A DNA stretch of 12,454 nucleotides, from NCBI GenBank assembly GCA_030432795.1, contig JAUILW010000052.1:1-12454 (forward strand), given 5' to 3'. Shown here in pieces: positions 7,502-12,454 of this stretch; position 1 is the stretch's first letter, and every line of letters begins with the position of its first letter. The notes beneath the pieces were generated by a model, which made no database searches, had not been told where the DNA came from, and saw only the letters and a list, made by a program, of their open reading frames with translations. Both the position numbers and the translations under genes were made by a program. The DNA is from Gammaproteobacteria bacterium (GTDB lineage Bacteria > Pseudomonadota > Gammaproteobacteria > Pseudomonadales > Azotimanducaceae).

Positions 7502-8493
7502 AGCGGGCTGCGCGAAGGCGCGGTATAGAGGAGTTCTCCGTCTCCTTTCTCGATGTCATCTGTTGCGGCTTCGGCGCCATTATCCTGTTGCTGCTCATTA
7601 CCAAGACCGTAGAGCCGGTGCTGCTGGAGAAGAGCACCATCAACCTCGAAGGTCAGGTGGCCGCTCGGGAAAACGCGCTGCACGAGATTCGCGGTCAGAT
7701 TCGTGAAGTACAGCGACAGCTCACCGATTCCAGGTTGTCGCTGAACGACACGCTCACCCAACTGGCGAGCCTCGAATCTGAACTCACCAACATCCTCGGC
7801 CGCTTCAATCTCGCGCGGGAGAACAAGCAGGAGTCACAGCGCGAACAGGATCAGCTGGCCGCCACCAAGCAAAGCCTCACCGATGAGATGGAGCGTCTAC
7901 TGGCCGCCGACTTCTCCCCCCGCAACGACCTCGTTGGCGGTATCGCCGTGGACAGCGAGTACATCATCTTCGTCATCGACACTTCCGGCAGCATGCAGAG
8001 TTCGGCCTGGCCGCAGGTGCTGCGCAAGGTAGAGGAAACCCTGGCGGTGTACCCGCAGGTGAAAGGTATCCAGGTGATGAACGATATGGGCGACTACATG
8101 TTCAACGGCTACGCCGGGCGCTGGCTGCCGGACAGCCCGAGCCGCAGGCAGAGTATCATCCGCAGCCTTCGCAGCTGGGCGCCGTTTTCCAACTCGAGCC
8201 CGGTGGAGGGCATTCGCGCGGCAATCAACGCGTTCTATGCGCCGGACAAACGCATCGGCATCTATGTGTTCGGCGACGACTTCACCGGCTCGTCCATCGA
8301 GGAAATCATCGACGCGGTGGATGAAATCAATGTCGCCGATGCCAAGGGCAAACGGCGCGTGCGCATCAATGCGGTCGGCTTCCCGGTGTACATCGAACGT
8401 CCAAGCCTGCGCACCTATCAGTTTGCCGCGTTGATGCGGGAGCTTGCGCACCGTAACGATGGGTCGTTTGTCGGGCTTGCGGAATTTCAGTAA
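7498..8493 (+). CDS. Membrane-anchored coiled-coil VWA-domain protein (second paralogue)
   Basis: This protein has 331 residues from GTG 7498. It mirrors the preceding gene: a very basic N-terminus (KRAARRRG), a membrane helix at about 13-36 with FSVSFLDVICCGFGA and Asp19, a coiled coil at about 45-138, and a VWA domain from about 154 to 327. The metal site has Asp161-x-Ser163-x-Ser165 (DTSGS) and an acidic loop at Asp260 (VFGDD). The Thr position is not obvious: the matching loop (SNSSPVEGI) offers a Ser instead. The two paralogues share nearly identical helices and similar coil lengths but have diverged VWA domains, as expected for two non-equivalent arms of one complex. It is the last gene of the tight operon; TAA at 8491 is followed by a 162-base gap. 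It is probably an inner-membrane protein with the VWA domain in the periplasm. Confidence 0.9.
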   Translation: MKRAARRRGIEEFSVSFLDVICCGFGAIILLLLITKTVEPVLLEKSTINLEGQVAARENALHEIRGQIREVQRQLTDSRLSLNDTLTQLASLESELTNILGRFNLARENKQESQREQDQLAATKQSLTDEMERLLAADFSPRNDLVGGIAVDSEYIIFVIDTSGSMQSSAWPQVLRKVEETLAVYPQVKGIQVMNDMGDYMFNGYAGRWLPDSPSRRQSIIRSLRSWAPFSNSSPVEGIRAAINAFYAPDKRIGIYVFGDDFTGSSIEEIIDAVDEINVADAKGKRRVRINAVGFPVYIERPSLRTYQFAALMRELAHRNDGSFVGLAEFQ

Positions 8494-8655
8494 CTTAGCA
8501 GGGTGTTCGAAAGCAGCCTGCTATACCGACCAGGGATGGCCGGGTCGCGAATCGAGCACCTAAGTGATTGATTCGTCGTGAGCGGGCGACAGCCCGCGGT
8601 CGCTGAAAAGTTCAGGACGTACTTTTCAGCATCCTGTACAGGTGGGATCACCAGC
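8494..8655. repeat. Gene-free gap rich in short inverted repeats
   Basis: No convincing gene is seen. Several dyads lie in a row: TAGCAGG 8496-8502 with CCTGCTA 8517-8523; GCGGGC 8582-8587 with GCCCGC 8592-8597 (four-base loop); GCTGAAAAGT 8602-8611 with ACTTTTCAGC 8621-8630 (nine-base loop, perfect); and the palindrome CCTGTACAGG 8633-8642. A fifth, CACCA 8649-8653 with TGGTG 8657-8661, straddles the proposed lipoprotein ATG. None is followed by a T run, so classical intrinsic termination is not supported. They could stabilise the 3' end of the operon transcript, be operators, or structure the leader of the lipoprotein mRNA. Confidence 0.6.
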
Positions 8656-9339
8656 ATGGTGGGGGAAAAGGTGCTACACGCTAGGGCGGGAGCGGCGGAA
8701 CAAAAGACGGCAGGAGCGGCAAATCGCGCCGCGGTGGCCCTGGCCAGTGTGTGCGCAATGGTGCTGCTGAGCGCCTGTTCCGGCGCGCGGGTGGACGTGC
8801 AGGCGGACTTTCCCGTGCCGCTCGTTCGCAGCTACCAGCTCGATGTTGGCTGGTATCTCGATGAAGCGCTGACCAGCTACGTTCACCAGGAAACCATCGA
8901 CGGCTCCGGCGAGTTCGTGATCAGCCTGGGAGATGTGCAAAAACAGCTCTTCGACCGGCTGTCGGAAGGACTCTTCGCCAGTCATCAATTCGTGGGCAAT
9001 ACCGGCCCTCACCCCGATCTGGACGGTGTCATGGTGCCAAGCATCACCGATCTGCAGTTCTCCACCCCCAAACAAACACGCTCCGACTATTTCGAGGTGT
9101 GGATCCGCTACGAGATCAAGCTCTACAACACCGACGGCACGCTGCGCGGCGACTGGCCGCTCACCGCCTACGGCAAAGCTCACACCCAGAACTACGGCGT
9201 GAGCTCCGCCCGCCCTGCCCTGCAGGAAGCAGCCATCGCCGCCTGTCGCGATGCCATTGCGTATTTTTCTCTTCACTTCCACACTGTGCCCGTGGTGAAA
9301 ACCTGGCTCGACGAGCGCAATGCGAGGATCGACACATGA
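8656..9339 (+). CDS. Lipoprotein of unknown function (first of a pair)
   Basis: This protein has 227 residues from ATG 8656. The start is uncertain: the frame is open back to GTG 8578, and GTG 8671 is also possible. ATG 8656 has AGGTGG at 8640-8645 about ten bases upstream. A lipoprotein signal is clear: hydrophobic core (AAVALASVCAMVLLSAC) ending in the lipobox LLSAC, so the mature protein begins at Cys41 and is lipid-anchored facing the periplasm. Ser follows the Cys, compatible with outer-membrane sorting. The N-region before the core is long, about 24 residues, which again leaves the start open. The mature part contains YQLDVGWYLDEALTSYVHQE, then helix and strand (FDRLSEGLFASHQFV, YFEVWIRYEIKLYN), and resembles small periplasmic lipoproteins of LptE/YajG size. 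I do not recognise the family. The stop overlaps the next gene as ATGA, so the two lipoproteins are probably made together. Confidence 0.8.
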   Translation: MVGEKVLHARAGAAEQKTAGAANRAAVALASVCAMVLLSACSGARVDVQADFPVPLVRSYQLDVGWYLDEALTSYVHQETIDGSGEFVISLGDVQKQLFDRLSEGLFASHQFVGNTGPHPDLDGVMVPSITDLQFSTPKQTRSDYFEVWIRYEIKLYNTDGTLRGDWPLTAYGKAHTQNYGVSSARPALQEAAIAACRDAIAYFSLHFHTVPVVKTWLDERNARIDT

Positions 9340-10004
9340 ATACCCCTGTGATTGGACTGGCAATAGCAATAGCCGCTCTGGCGACTCTCAGCGGCTGTGT
9401 GACATCCACCGTGCAGGAGGTTCGTGAGGGCCACACGGAGCTCGCCGAGGGTGATGCTGTGGTGGTACTCGGCCGCCGCAATCGTCCAAGCAGCAGCGAA
9501 ACGGAGCTCGACTTCGTGAGCTGTGTATCCCGCAGCATGGGCAATGGCAGCAACGGCATACCCGTGGTGGACGGCGAAGCCTTCCGGGACGCGCTGTTCC
9601 CCTGGTTCGAGCCCCGCACCGCCCCCATGAACGCCAGCGACCTGCCGGAGCTGATCAGCCATCCGGCGCTTGTCGACCGCTTTGAGTCGGTGGGTGTGAA
9701 GTATGTCGTCTGGGTGGAGGGTTCCACCCGCCGTACGGACTCGGCAGGGTCGCTGAGCTGCAGCGTCACCCCGGGTGGCGCTGGCTGCTTCGGCTTTCTC
9801 ACCTGGGAAAACGACTCCGACTACGAAGCCTCCGTGTGGGACATCGAGTCTGGCCGTACCGTCGGCCGGGTCAGCTCTGAAGCCGTGGGCACCAGCTACA
9901 TGCCAGCGGTGGTAGTACCGGTGCCGATCATCGCCCGTGTGAAAAGTTCGGCCTGCTCAAGCCTTGCCAACCAGCTCAAAGGGTTTCTTGGCAATTCGTC
10001 CTGA
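9336..10004 (+). CDS. Lipoprotein of unknown function (second of a pair)
   Basis: This protein has 222 residues from ATG 9336, overlapping the upstream TGA by four bases. The signal peptide is short with few charges (MNTPVIGLAIAIAALATLSGC), ending in the lipobox LSGC, so Cys21 is the likely lipidated residue. The mature protein is beta-rich with further cysteines (SCVS, LSCSVTPGGAGCFGF, SSACSSLA) that could form disulfides in the periplasm. The regions VKYVVWVEGSTRR, NDSDYEASVWDIESG and GTSYMPAVVVPVPIIARV look like a conserved core. I know no function for it. Direct overlap with the previous gene suggests the two act together at the membrane. The downstream methyltransferase is convergent, with stops only 17 bases apart. 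Confidence 0.85.
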   Translation: MNTPVIGLAIAIAALATLSGCVTSTVQEVREGHTELAEGDAVVVLGRRNRPSSSETELDFVSCVSRSMGNGSNGIPVVDGEAFRDALFPWFEPRTAPMNASDLPELISHPALVDRFESVGVKYVVWVEGSTRRTDSAGSLSCSVTPGGAGCFGFLTWENDSDYEASVWDIESGRTVGRVSSEAVGTSYMPAVVVPVPIIARVKSSACSSLANQLKGFLGNSS

Positions 10005-10025
10005 CGCCACACGTGATGCCGTCAG
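10001..10025. repeat. Inverted repeat across convergent stop codons
   Basis: CTGACG (10001-10006) and CGTCAG (10020-10025) form a six-base stem around a 13-base loop that contains CACGTG. Each arm holds the stop codon of one of the two convergent genes. There is no T run on either side, so a two-way terminator is only weakly supported. Confidence 0.35.
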
Positions 10026-10651
10026 CGGGGGGTGATTTCAACCACCTCCCCTTCGAAACGCTCCGGCTCGACTGAGTACCACTCATTGAGTTTGACGTTG
10101 TGCTTCTTGGCGCAGAGATCTGCCATCTCGTAGAACGTAGGACGGCCGGGATCAGCAATCACCACCCGCTTGACGCCGGCTCGCAGCGCCCGTGTGACCA
10201 TCTTGGCGAGTGGATCCACGAGCTCGTCCCAGAAGCAGATGTCCGAGCCGACGATGACATCGAAGGTTTCCAGGTCCTTCTTCTTCAGTTTGTCAAAACC
10301 TTTGACCAGTGACGTCACCTGCACGTCGTTGAGCTCTGCCAGCACCTCGAGAAACGGAAACACTTCCGGGTCGATATCCAGCGCTGTCACCGGCCCGTTG
10401 AAGCGCTTGGCACAGAACACCGACAGAGGTCCCCATCCGGAGCCAATCTCCATCATGCGCGAGCCCTGCGCCACCGGGCGGTGCTGGAGGTAGTCCATCA
10501 CCAGATAGCTCGAGTTCCAGGTTTTGTGCCCGTGCACCGACGGCTGGTAGCGCTTGCGCATACGCCGGATGAGCTTGTGTTTGGGTTCGAGCAGGTAAAC
10601 ACCGTACGCCTGAAACAGGTGGGGTTCCGGTGAGCGTTCCAGCTTCGGCAT
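10022..10651 (-). CDS. Class I SAM-dependent methyltransferase
   Basis: This protein has 209 residues from ATG 10651 (MPKLERSPEP), or 219 from ATG 10681. The inner start is preferred because GAGGG lies about nine bases before it, while the outer one has only a G run inside a hairpin. The Rossmann-fold motifs are clear: motif I MEIGSGWGPLSVFCA at about residues 67-81, an acidic motif II LDIDPE at about 91-96, and DVIVGSDICFWDEL near 131-144 as motif IV, followed by VKRVVIADPGRPTF. The layout resembles the protein-lysine or small-molecule MTase group (METTL21 / ETFB-lysine-MTase-like), but the substrate cannot be told. It is cytoplasmic by lack of a signal. It is monocistronic, divergent from sufB and convergent with the lipoprotein pair. 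Confidence 0.85.
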   Translation of the reverse strand: MPKLERSPEPHLFQAYGVYLLEPKHKLIRRMRKRYQPSVHGHKTWNSSYLVMDYLQHRPVAQGSRMMEIGSGWGPLSVFCAKRFNGPVTALDIDPEVFPFLEVLAELNDVQVTSLVKGFDKLKKKDLETFDVIVGSDICFWDELVDPLAKMVTRALRAGVKRVVIADPGRPTFYEMADLCAKKHNVKLNEWYSVEPERFEGEVVEITPR

Positions 10652-10684
10652 CGTCTCTCTTCCCTCGAAAAAGCGGCGCATGTT

Positions 10685-10700
10685 ACCCCGCGCCCGGGGT
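10685..10700 (-). repeat. Small GC hairpin in the methyltransferase leader
   Basis: ACCCCG (10685-10690) and CGGGGT (10695-10700) make a perfect six-base stem with a four-base loop just upstream of ATG 10681. In the mRNA it would occupy the only G-rich stretch before that codon, which is one reason to prefer the start at 10651. Confidence 0.4.
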
Positions 10701-10784
10701 GCAGGCTACCTGCGCATTTCACGGTTCATCGGGCCAGCGCCGACTGCGTCATACATCCATACACTAAACAGACGCGCATGCCAT

Positions 10785-10809
10785 ATACCCGACTAAATTA
10801 CTCGGGTAT
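10785..10809. promoter_or_regulatory. IscR type 1 operator upstream of sufB
   Basis: This 25-base dyad has arms ATACCCGA (10785-10792) and TCGGGTAT (10802-10809) around an AT-rich centre. Against the IscR type 1 consensus as I recall it (ATASYYGACT, RWWWY, AGTCRRSTAT) 24 of 25 positions agree; the exception is C at 10801 where G is expected. In E. coli, type 1 sites bind IscR carrying a [2Fe-2S] cluster and are repressed when cluster supply is adequate. The site lies 48 bases before the sufB start and overlaps a candidate -10, so repression of sufB under Fe-S sufficiency is likely. No IscR gene is adjacent in this window. Confidence 0.8.
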
Positions 10810-10812
10810 TAT
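10807..10812 (+). promoter_or_regulatory. Candidate -10 element of the suf promoter
   Basis: TATTAT matches the TATAAT consensus at five of six positions and overlaps the right edge of the IscR operator. A good -35 is not visible at the usual distance (10784-10789 reads TATACC), so the promoter may be weak or activator-assisted. Transcription would begin near 10819-10822. Confidence 0.35.
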
Positions 10813-10857
10813 GGATTTTTCCGGTAAACTCCGCCCTCGCAAAATCAGGTACCCAGC

Positions 10858-12312
10858 GTGGCAAACGATTCCGTACATGAGCGGCTGAGCCGCGACTACA
10901 GCGCCGGCTTCGTCACCGACATCGAGTCCGACACCCTGCCTCCCGGGCTCGATGCCGACGTGGTGCGTTTCATCAGCGGCCGAAAAGGCGAACCCGAGTG
11001 GCTCACCGAGTGGCGCCTGCAGGCGTTTGAGCAGTGGCTCGGCATGCCTCAACCCGAATGGGCACACGTGCGTTTCCCGCCGGTGGATTTCCAGGCCATC
11101 TCGTATTACTCGGCACCGCGCAGCCAGGGCGATGGCCCGAAGTCCCTCGACGAGGTGGACCCAGAGCTGCTGCGCACCTACGAAAAGCTCGGTATTCCCT
11201 TGCACGAGCAGGAGATGCTGGCCGGTGTGGTGCGCGAAAACGTCGCGGTAGATGCTGTGTTCGACAGCGTGTCCATTGCCACCACCTTTAAAGACAAGCT
11301 CGCTGATGCCGGCGTGGTGTTCTGCCCCATTTCCGAAGCGGTGCACAGCCACCCGGAGATCGTACGCAAGTACCTTGGCTCCGTGGTGCCGCAGAAGGAC
11401 AATTTCTACGCCGCGCTCAATTCCGCGGTATTCAGCGACGGTTCCTTCGTCTACATCCCCGAAGGCGTGCGTTGTCCGATGGAGCTTTCCACTTACTTTC
11501 GCATCAACGCGCAGAACACAGGCCAGTTCGAGCGCACCCTCATCGTTGCCGACCGCGGCAGCTATGTGAGCTACCTCGAAGGGTGCACCGCACCGATGCG
11601 CGACGAAAACCAGTTGCATGCGGCGGTCGTGGAGTTGGTCGCTCTGGATGATGCGGAGATCAAGTACTCCACCGTGCAGAACTGGTACCCGGGCGATGCA
11701 CAAGGTCGCGGGGGCATCTACAACTTCGTCACCAAGCGTGGCGTCTGCCACAACCGCGCGAAAATCTCCTGGACTCAGGTAGAAACGGGCTCTGCGGTAA
11801 CCTGGAAATACCCAAGCGTCGTTCTGCGCGGCGATGACAGCGTCGGCGAATTCTATTCCGTGGCGCTGACCAACAATCGTCAGCAGGCGGATACCGGCAC
11901 GAAGATGATCCACATGGGAAAACGCAGCCGTAGCACCATCGTCTCCAAGGGCATCAGCGCCGGACGCAGCGAGAACAGCTACCGCGGCCTGGTGCGCGTG
12001 TCACCCACCGCCGACGGAGCCCGTAACTACACGCAGTGCGATTCGCTGCTCATCGGCGGCGCGTGCGGTGCGCACACGTTCCCCTACATAGAGAACAAGA
12101 ATGCCAACGCCACCGTGGAGCATGAAGCCACCACGTCAAAAGTGAGCGATGAGCAGCTGTTTCTGTGCGCACAGCGCGGAATTGACGCCGAAAAAGCGGT
12201 GAGCATGATCGTCAATGGTTTCTGTAAAGAGGTATTCAGAGAGCTACCCATGGAGTTCGCAGTGGAGGCAGGCAAGCTGCTGGAAGTCAGTCTGGAAGGA
12301 GCAGTCGGTTGA
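10858..12312 (+). CDS. sufB: Fe-S cluster assembly scaffold protein SufB
   Basis: SufB forms the SufBC2D complex on which sulfur from SufS and iron are assembled into Fe-S clusters in the cytoplasm. This copy has 484 residues, near the roughly 495 of E. coli SufB. It starts at GTG 10858, with AGGT eight bases upstream. Family blocks run throughout: EPEWLTEWRLQAFEQWL, YYSAP, LDEVDPELLRTYEKLGIPL, FVYIPEGVRCPMELSTYFR, GGIYNFVTKRG, SWTQVETGSAVTWKYPS, HEATTSKVSDEQLFL and NGFCKEVFRELPMEFAVEA. Cys394 (TQCDSLL) and Glu423 (EHEATTSK) correspond by offset to E. coli Cys405 and Glu434, needed for cluster assembly, so it looks functional. The stop overlaps sufC. Confidence 0.98.
   Translation: MANDSVHERLSRDYSAGFVTDIESDTLPPGLDADVVRFISGRKGEPEWLTEWRLQAFEQWLGMPQPEWAHVRFPPVDFQAISYYSAPRSQGDGPKSLDEVDPELLRTYEKLGIPLHEQEMLAGVVRENVAVDAVFDSVSIATTFKDKLADAGVVFCPISEAVHSHPEIVRKYLGSVVPQKDNFYAALNSAVFSDGSFVYIPEGVRCPMELSTYFRINAQNTGQFERTLIVADRGSYVSYLEGCTAPMRDENQLHAAVVELVALDDAEIKYSTVQNWYPGDAQGRGGIYNFVTKRGVCHNRAKISWTQVETGSAVTWKYPSVVLRGDDSVGEFYSVALTNNRQQADTGTKMIHMGKRSRSTIVSKGISAGRSENSYRGLVRVSPTADGARNYTQCDSLLIGGACGAHTFPYIENKNANATVEHEATTSKVSDEQLFLCAQRGIDAEKAVSMIVNGFCKEVFRELPMEFAVEAGKLLEVSLEGAVG
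12297..12301 (+). promoter_or_regulatory. Ribosome binding site selecting TTG 12309 for sufC
   Basis: AGGAG at the end of sufB lies seven bases before TTG 12309 but 16 before the alternative GTG 12318. The spacing supports the rare TTG start, which overlaps the sufB stop as TTGA. Confidence 0.65.
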
Positions 12313-12454
12313 GTAGTGTGGCAGACGTTGCGGCGCAGCCGCTGCTGGAGATTAACGACCTGCATGCGCAGGTCGATGGCAAAGCCATACTCAAGGGCTT
12401 GAGCCTCACGGTGGATGCAGGCAGCGTGCACGCCATTATGGGCCCGAACGGCTC
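12309..12454 (+). CDS. sufC: Fe-S assembly ABC-type ATPase SufC, 3' end missing
   Basis: Only the first 48 codons are in the window. They read as an ABC ATPase N-terminus: LLEINDLHAQVDGKAILKGL, then LTVDAGSVHAIMGPNG, which is the start of the Walker A loop cut by the window edge. SufC dimerises on SufB and SufD and drives the ATP-dependent shape change of the SufBC2D complex. The first residues (SSVADVAAQP) are a short extension relative to E. coli SufC. TTG 12309 is chosen for its ribosome binding site and overlap with sufB; GTG 12318 is the alternative. Confidence 0.93.
   Translation, partial: MSSVADVAAQPLLEINDLHAQVDGKAILKGLSLTVDAGSVHAIMGPNG

Noticed and set aside
4384..8493. A Zorya-type phage defence system
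   Set aside because: Zorya pairs a MotA-like ZorA with an OmpA-tailed ZorB plus helicase or nuclease genes. No peptidoglycan-binding tail, helicase or nuclease is present here.
8602..8630. Rho-independent terminator after the second VWA gene
   Set aside because: The ten-base stem is strong but AT-rich, with ATCCTG rather than a T run after it, and it lies 109 bases beyond the stop.
8578..8655. N-terminal extension of the first lipoprotein from GTG 8578
   Set aside because: It would put more than 60 residues ahead of the lipobox and run through several inverted repeats, which is unlike a lipoprotein signal peptide.
10798..11913. Long minus-strand ORF opposite sufB
   Set aside because: SufB on the plus strand is unmistakable, and the antisense frame runs into the operator region with no motif of its own.
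1..12454. tRNA, rRNA, CRISPR arrays, insertion sequences or attachment sites
   Set aside because: I saw no cloverleaf-like sequence, no regularly spaced direct repeats, no transposase or integrase motif and no duplicated ends.

Overview
The window reads as a chromosomal stretch of a GC-rich proteobacterium. A gammaproteobacterium is most likely: the SufB sequence closely resembles the enterobacterial protein, a near-perfect IscR type 1 operator precedes sufB, and there are lipobox lipoproteins and a TolQ/ExbB-type protein. I cannot name the genus. No mobile elements, RNA genes, CRISPR or phage genes are visible.

Region 1 (start to 8493, all +) is one compact operon that looks like an uncharacterised envelope machine. 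In order it holds: the 3' end of a gene of unknown function with Gly-rich hydrophobic segments; a single-pass TPR protein with a PEGA-like tail; a single-pass protein with about five PEGA repeats and an FGE/sulfatase-modifying-type domain that lacks the catalytic cysteines; a 63-residue exported, very acidic peptide; a MotA/TolQ/ExbB-family channel; a soluble protein with an actin/HSP70-like (ASKHA) fold and degraded nucleotide motifs; and two paralogous proteins, each with an N-terminal membrane helix, a coiled coil and a von Willebrand A (VWA) domain. Most junctions overlap by 1-4 bases (GTGA or AGTG), so translation is probably coupled. The main observation is that both VWA proteins begin with an almost identical basic-then-hydrophobic segment carrying one Asp where TolR, ExbD and MotB carry their proton-path Asp, while the channel keeps the two pore threonines of ExbB. 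My inference is an ion-driven 5:2-type motor whose usual peptidoglycan- or TonB-binding arms are replaced by rods tipped with metal-dependent adhesion (MIDAS) domains, working with a periplasmic PEGA/FGE/TPR scaffold. I know of no characterised system with this composition.

Region 2 (8494-8655) is a gene-free gap rich in short inverted repeats. Region 3 (8656-10004) is an overlapping pair of lipoproteins of unknown function. Region 4 (10022-10651, -) is a class I SAM-dependent methyltransferase, convergent with the lipoproteins and divergent from sufB.

Region 5 (10652-12454) is the start of a SUF iron-sulfur cluster operon: a gap with an IscR type 1 operator and possible -10, complete sufB (GTG start), and the first 146 bases of sufC (TTG start overlapping the sufB stop). 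No Rrf2-family regulator lies next to it, so control is probably by an IscR encoded elsewhere.
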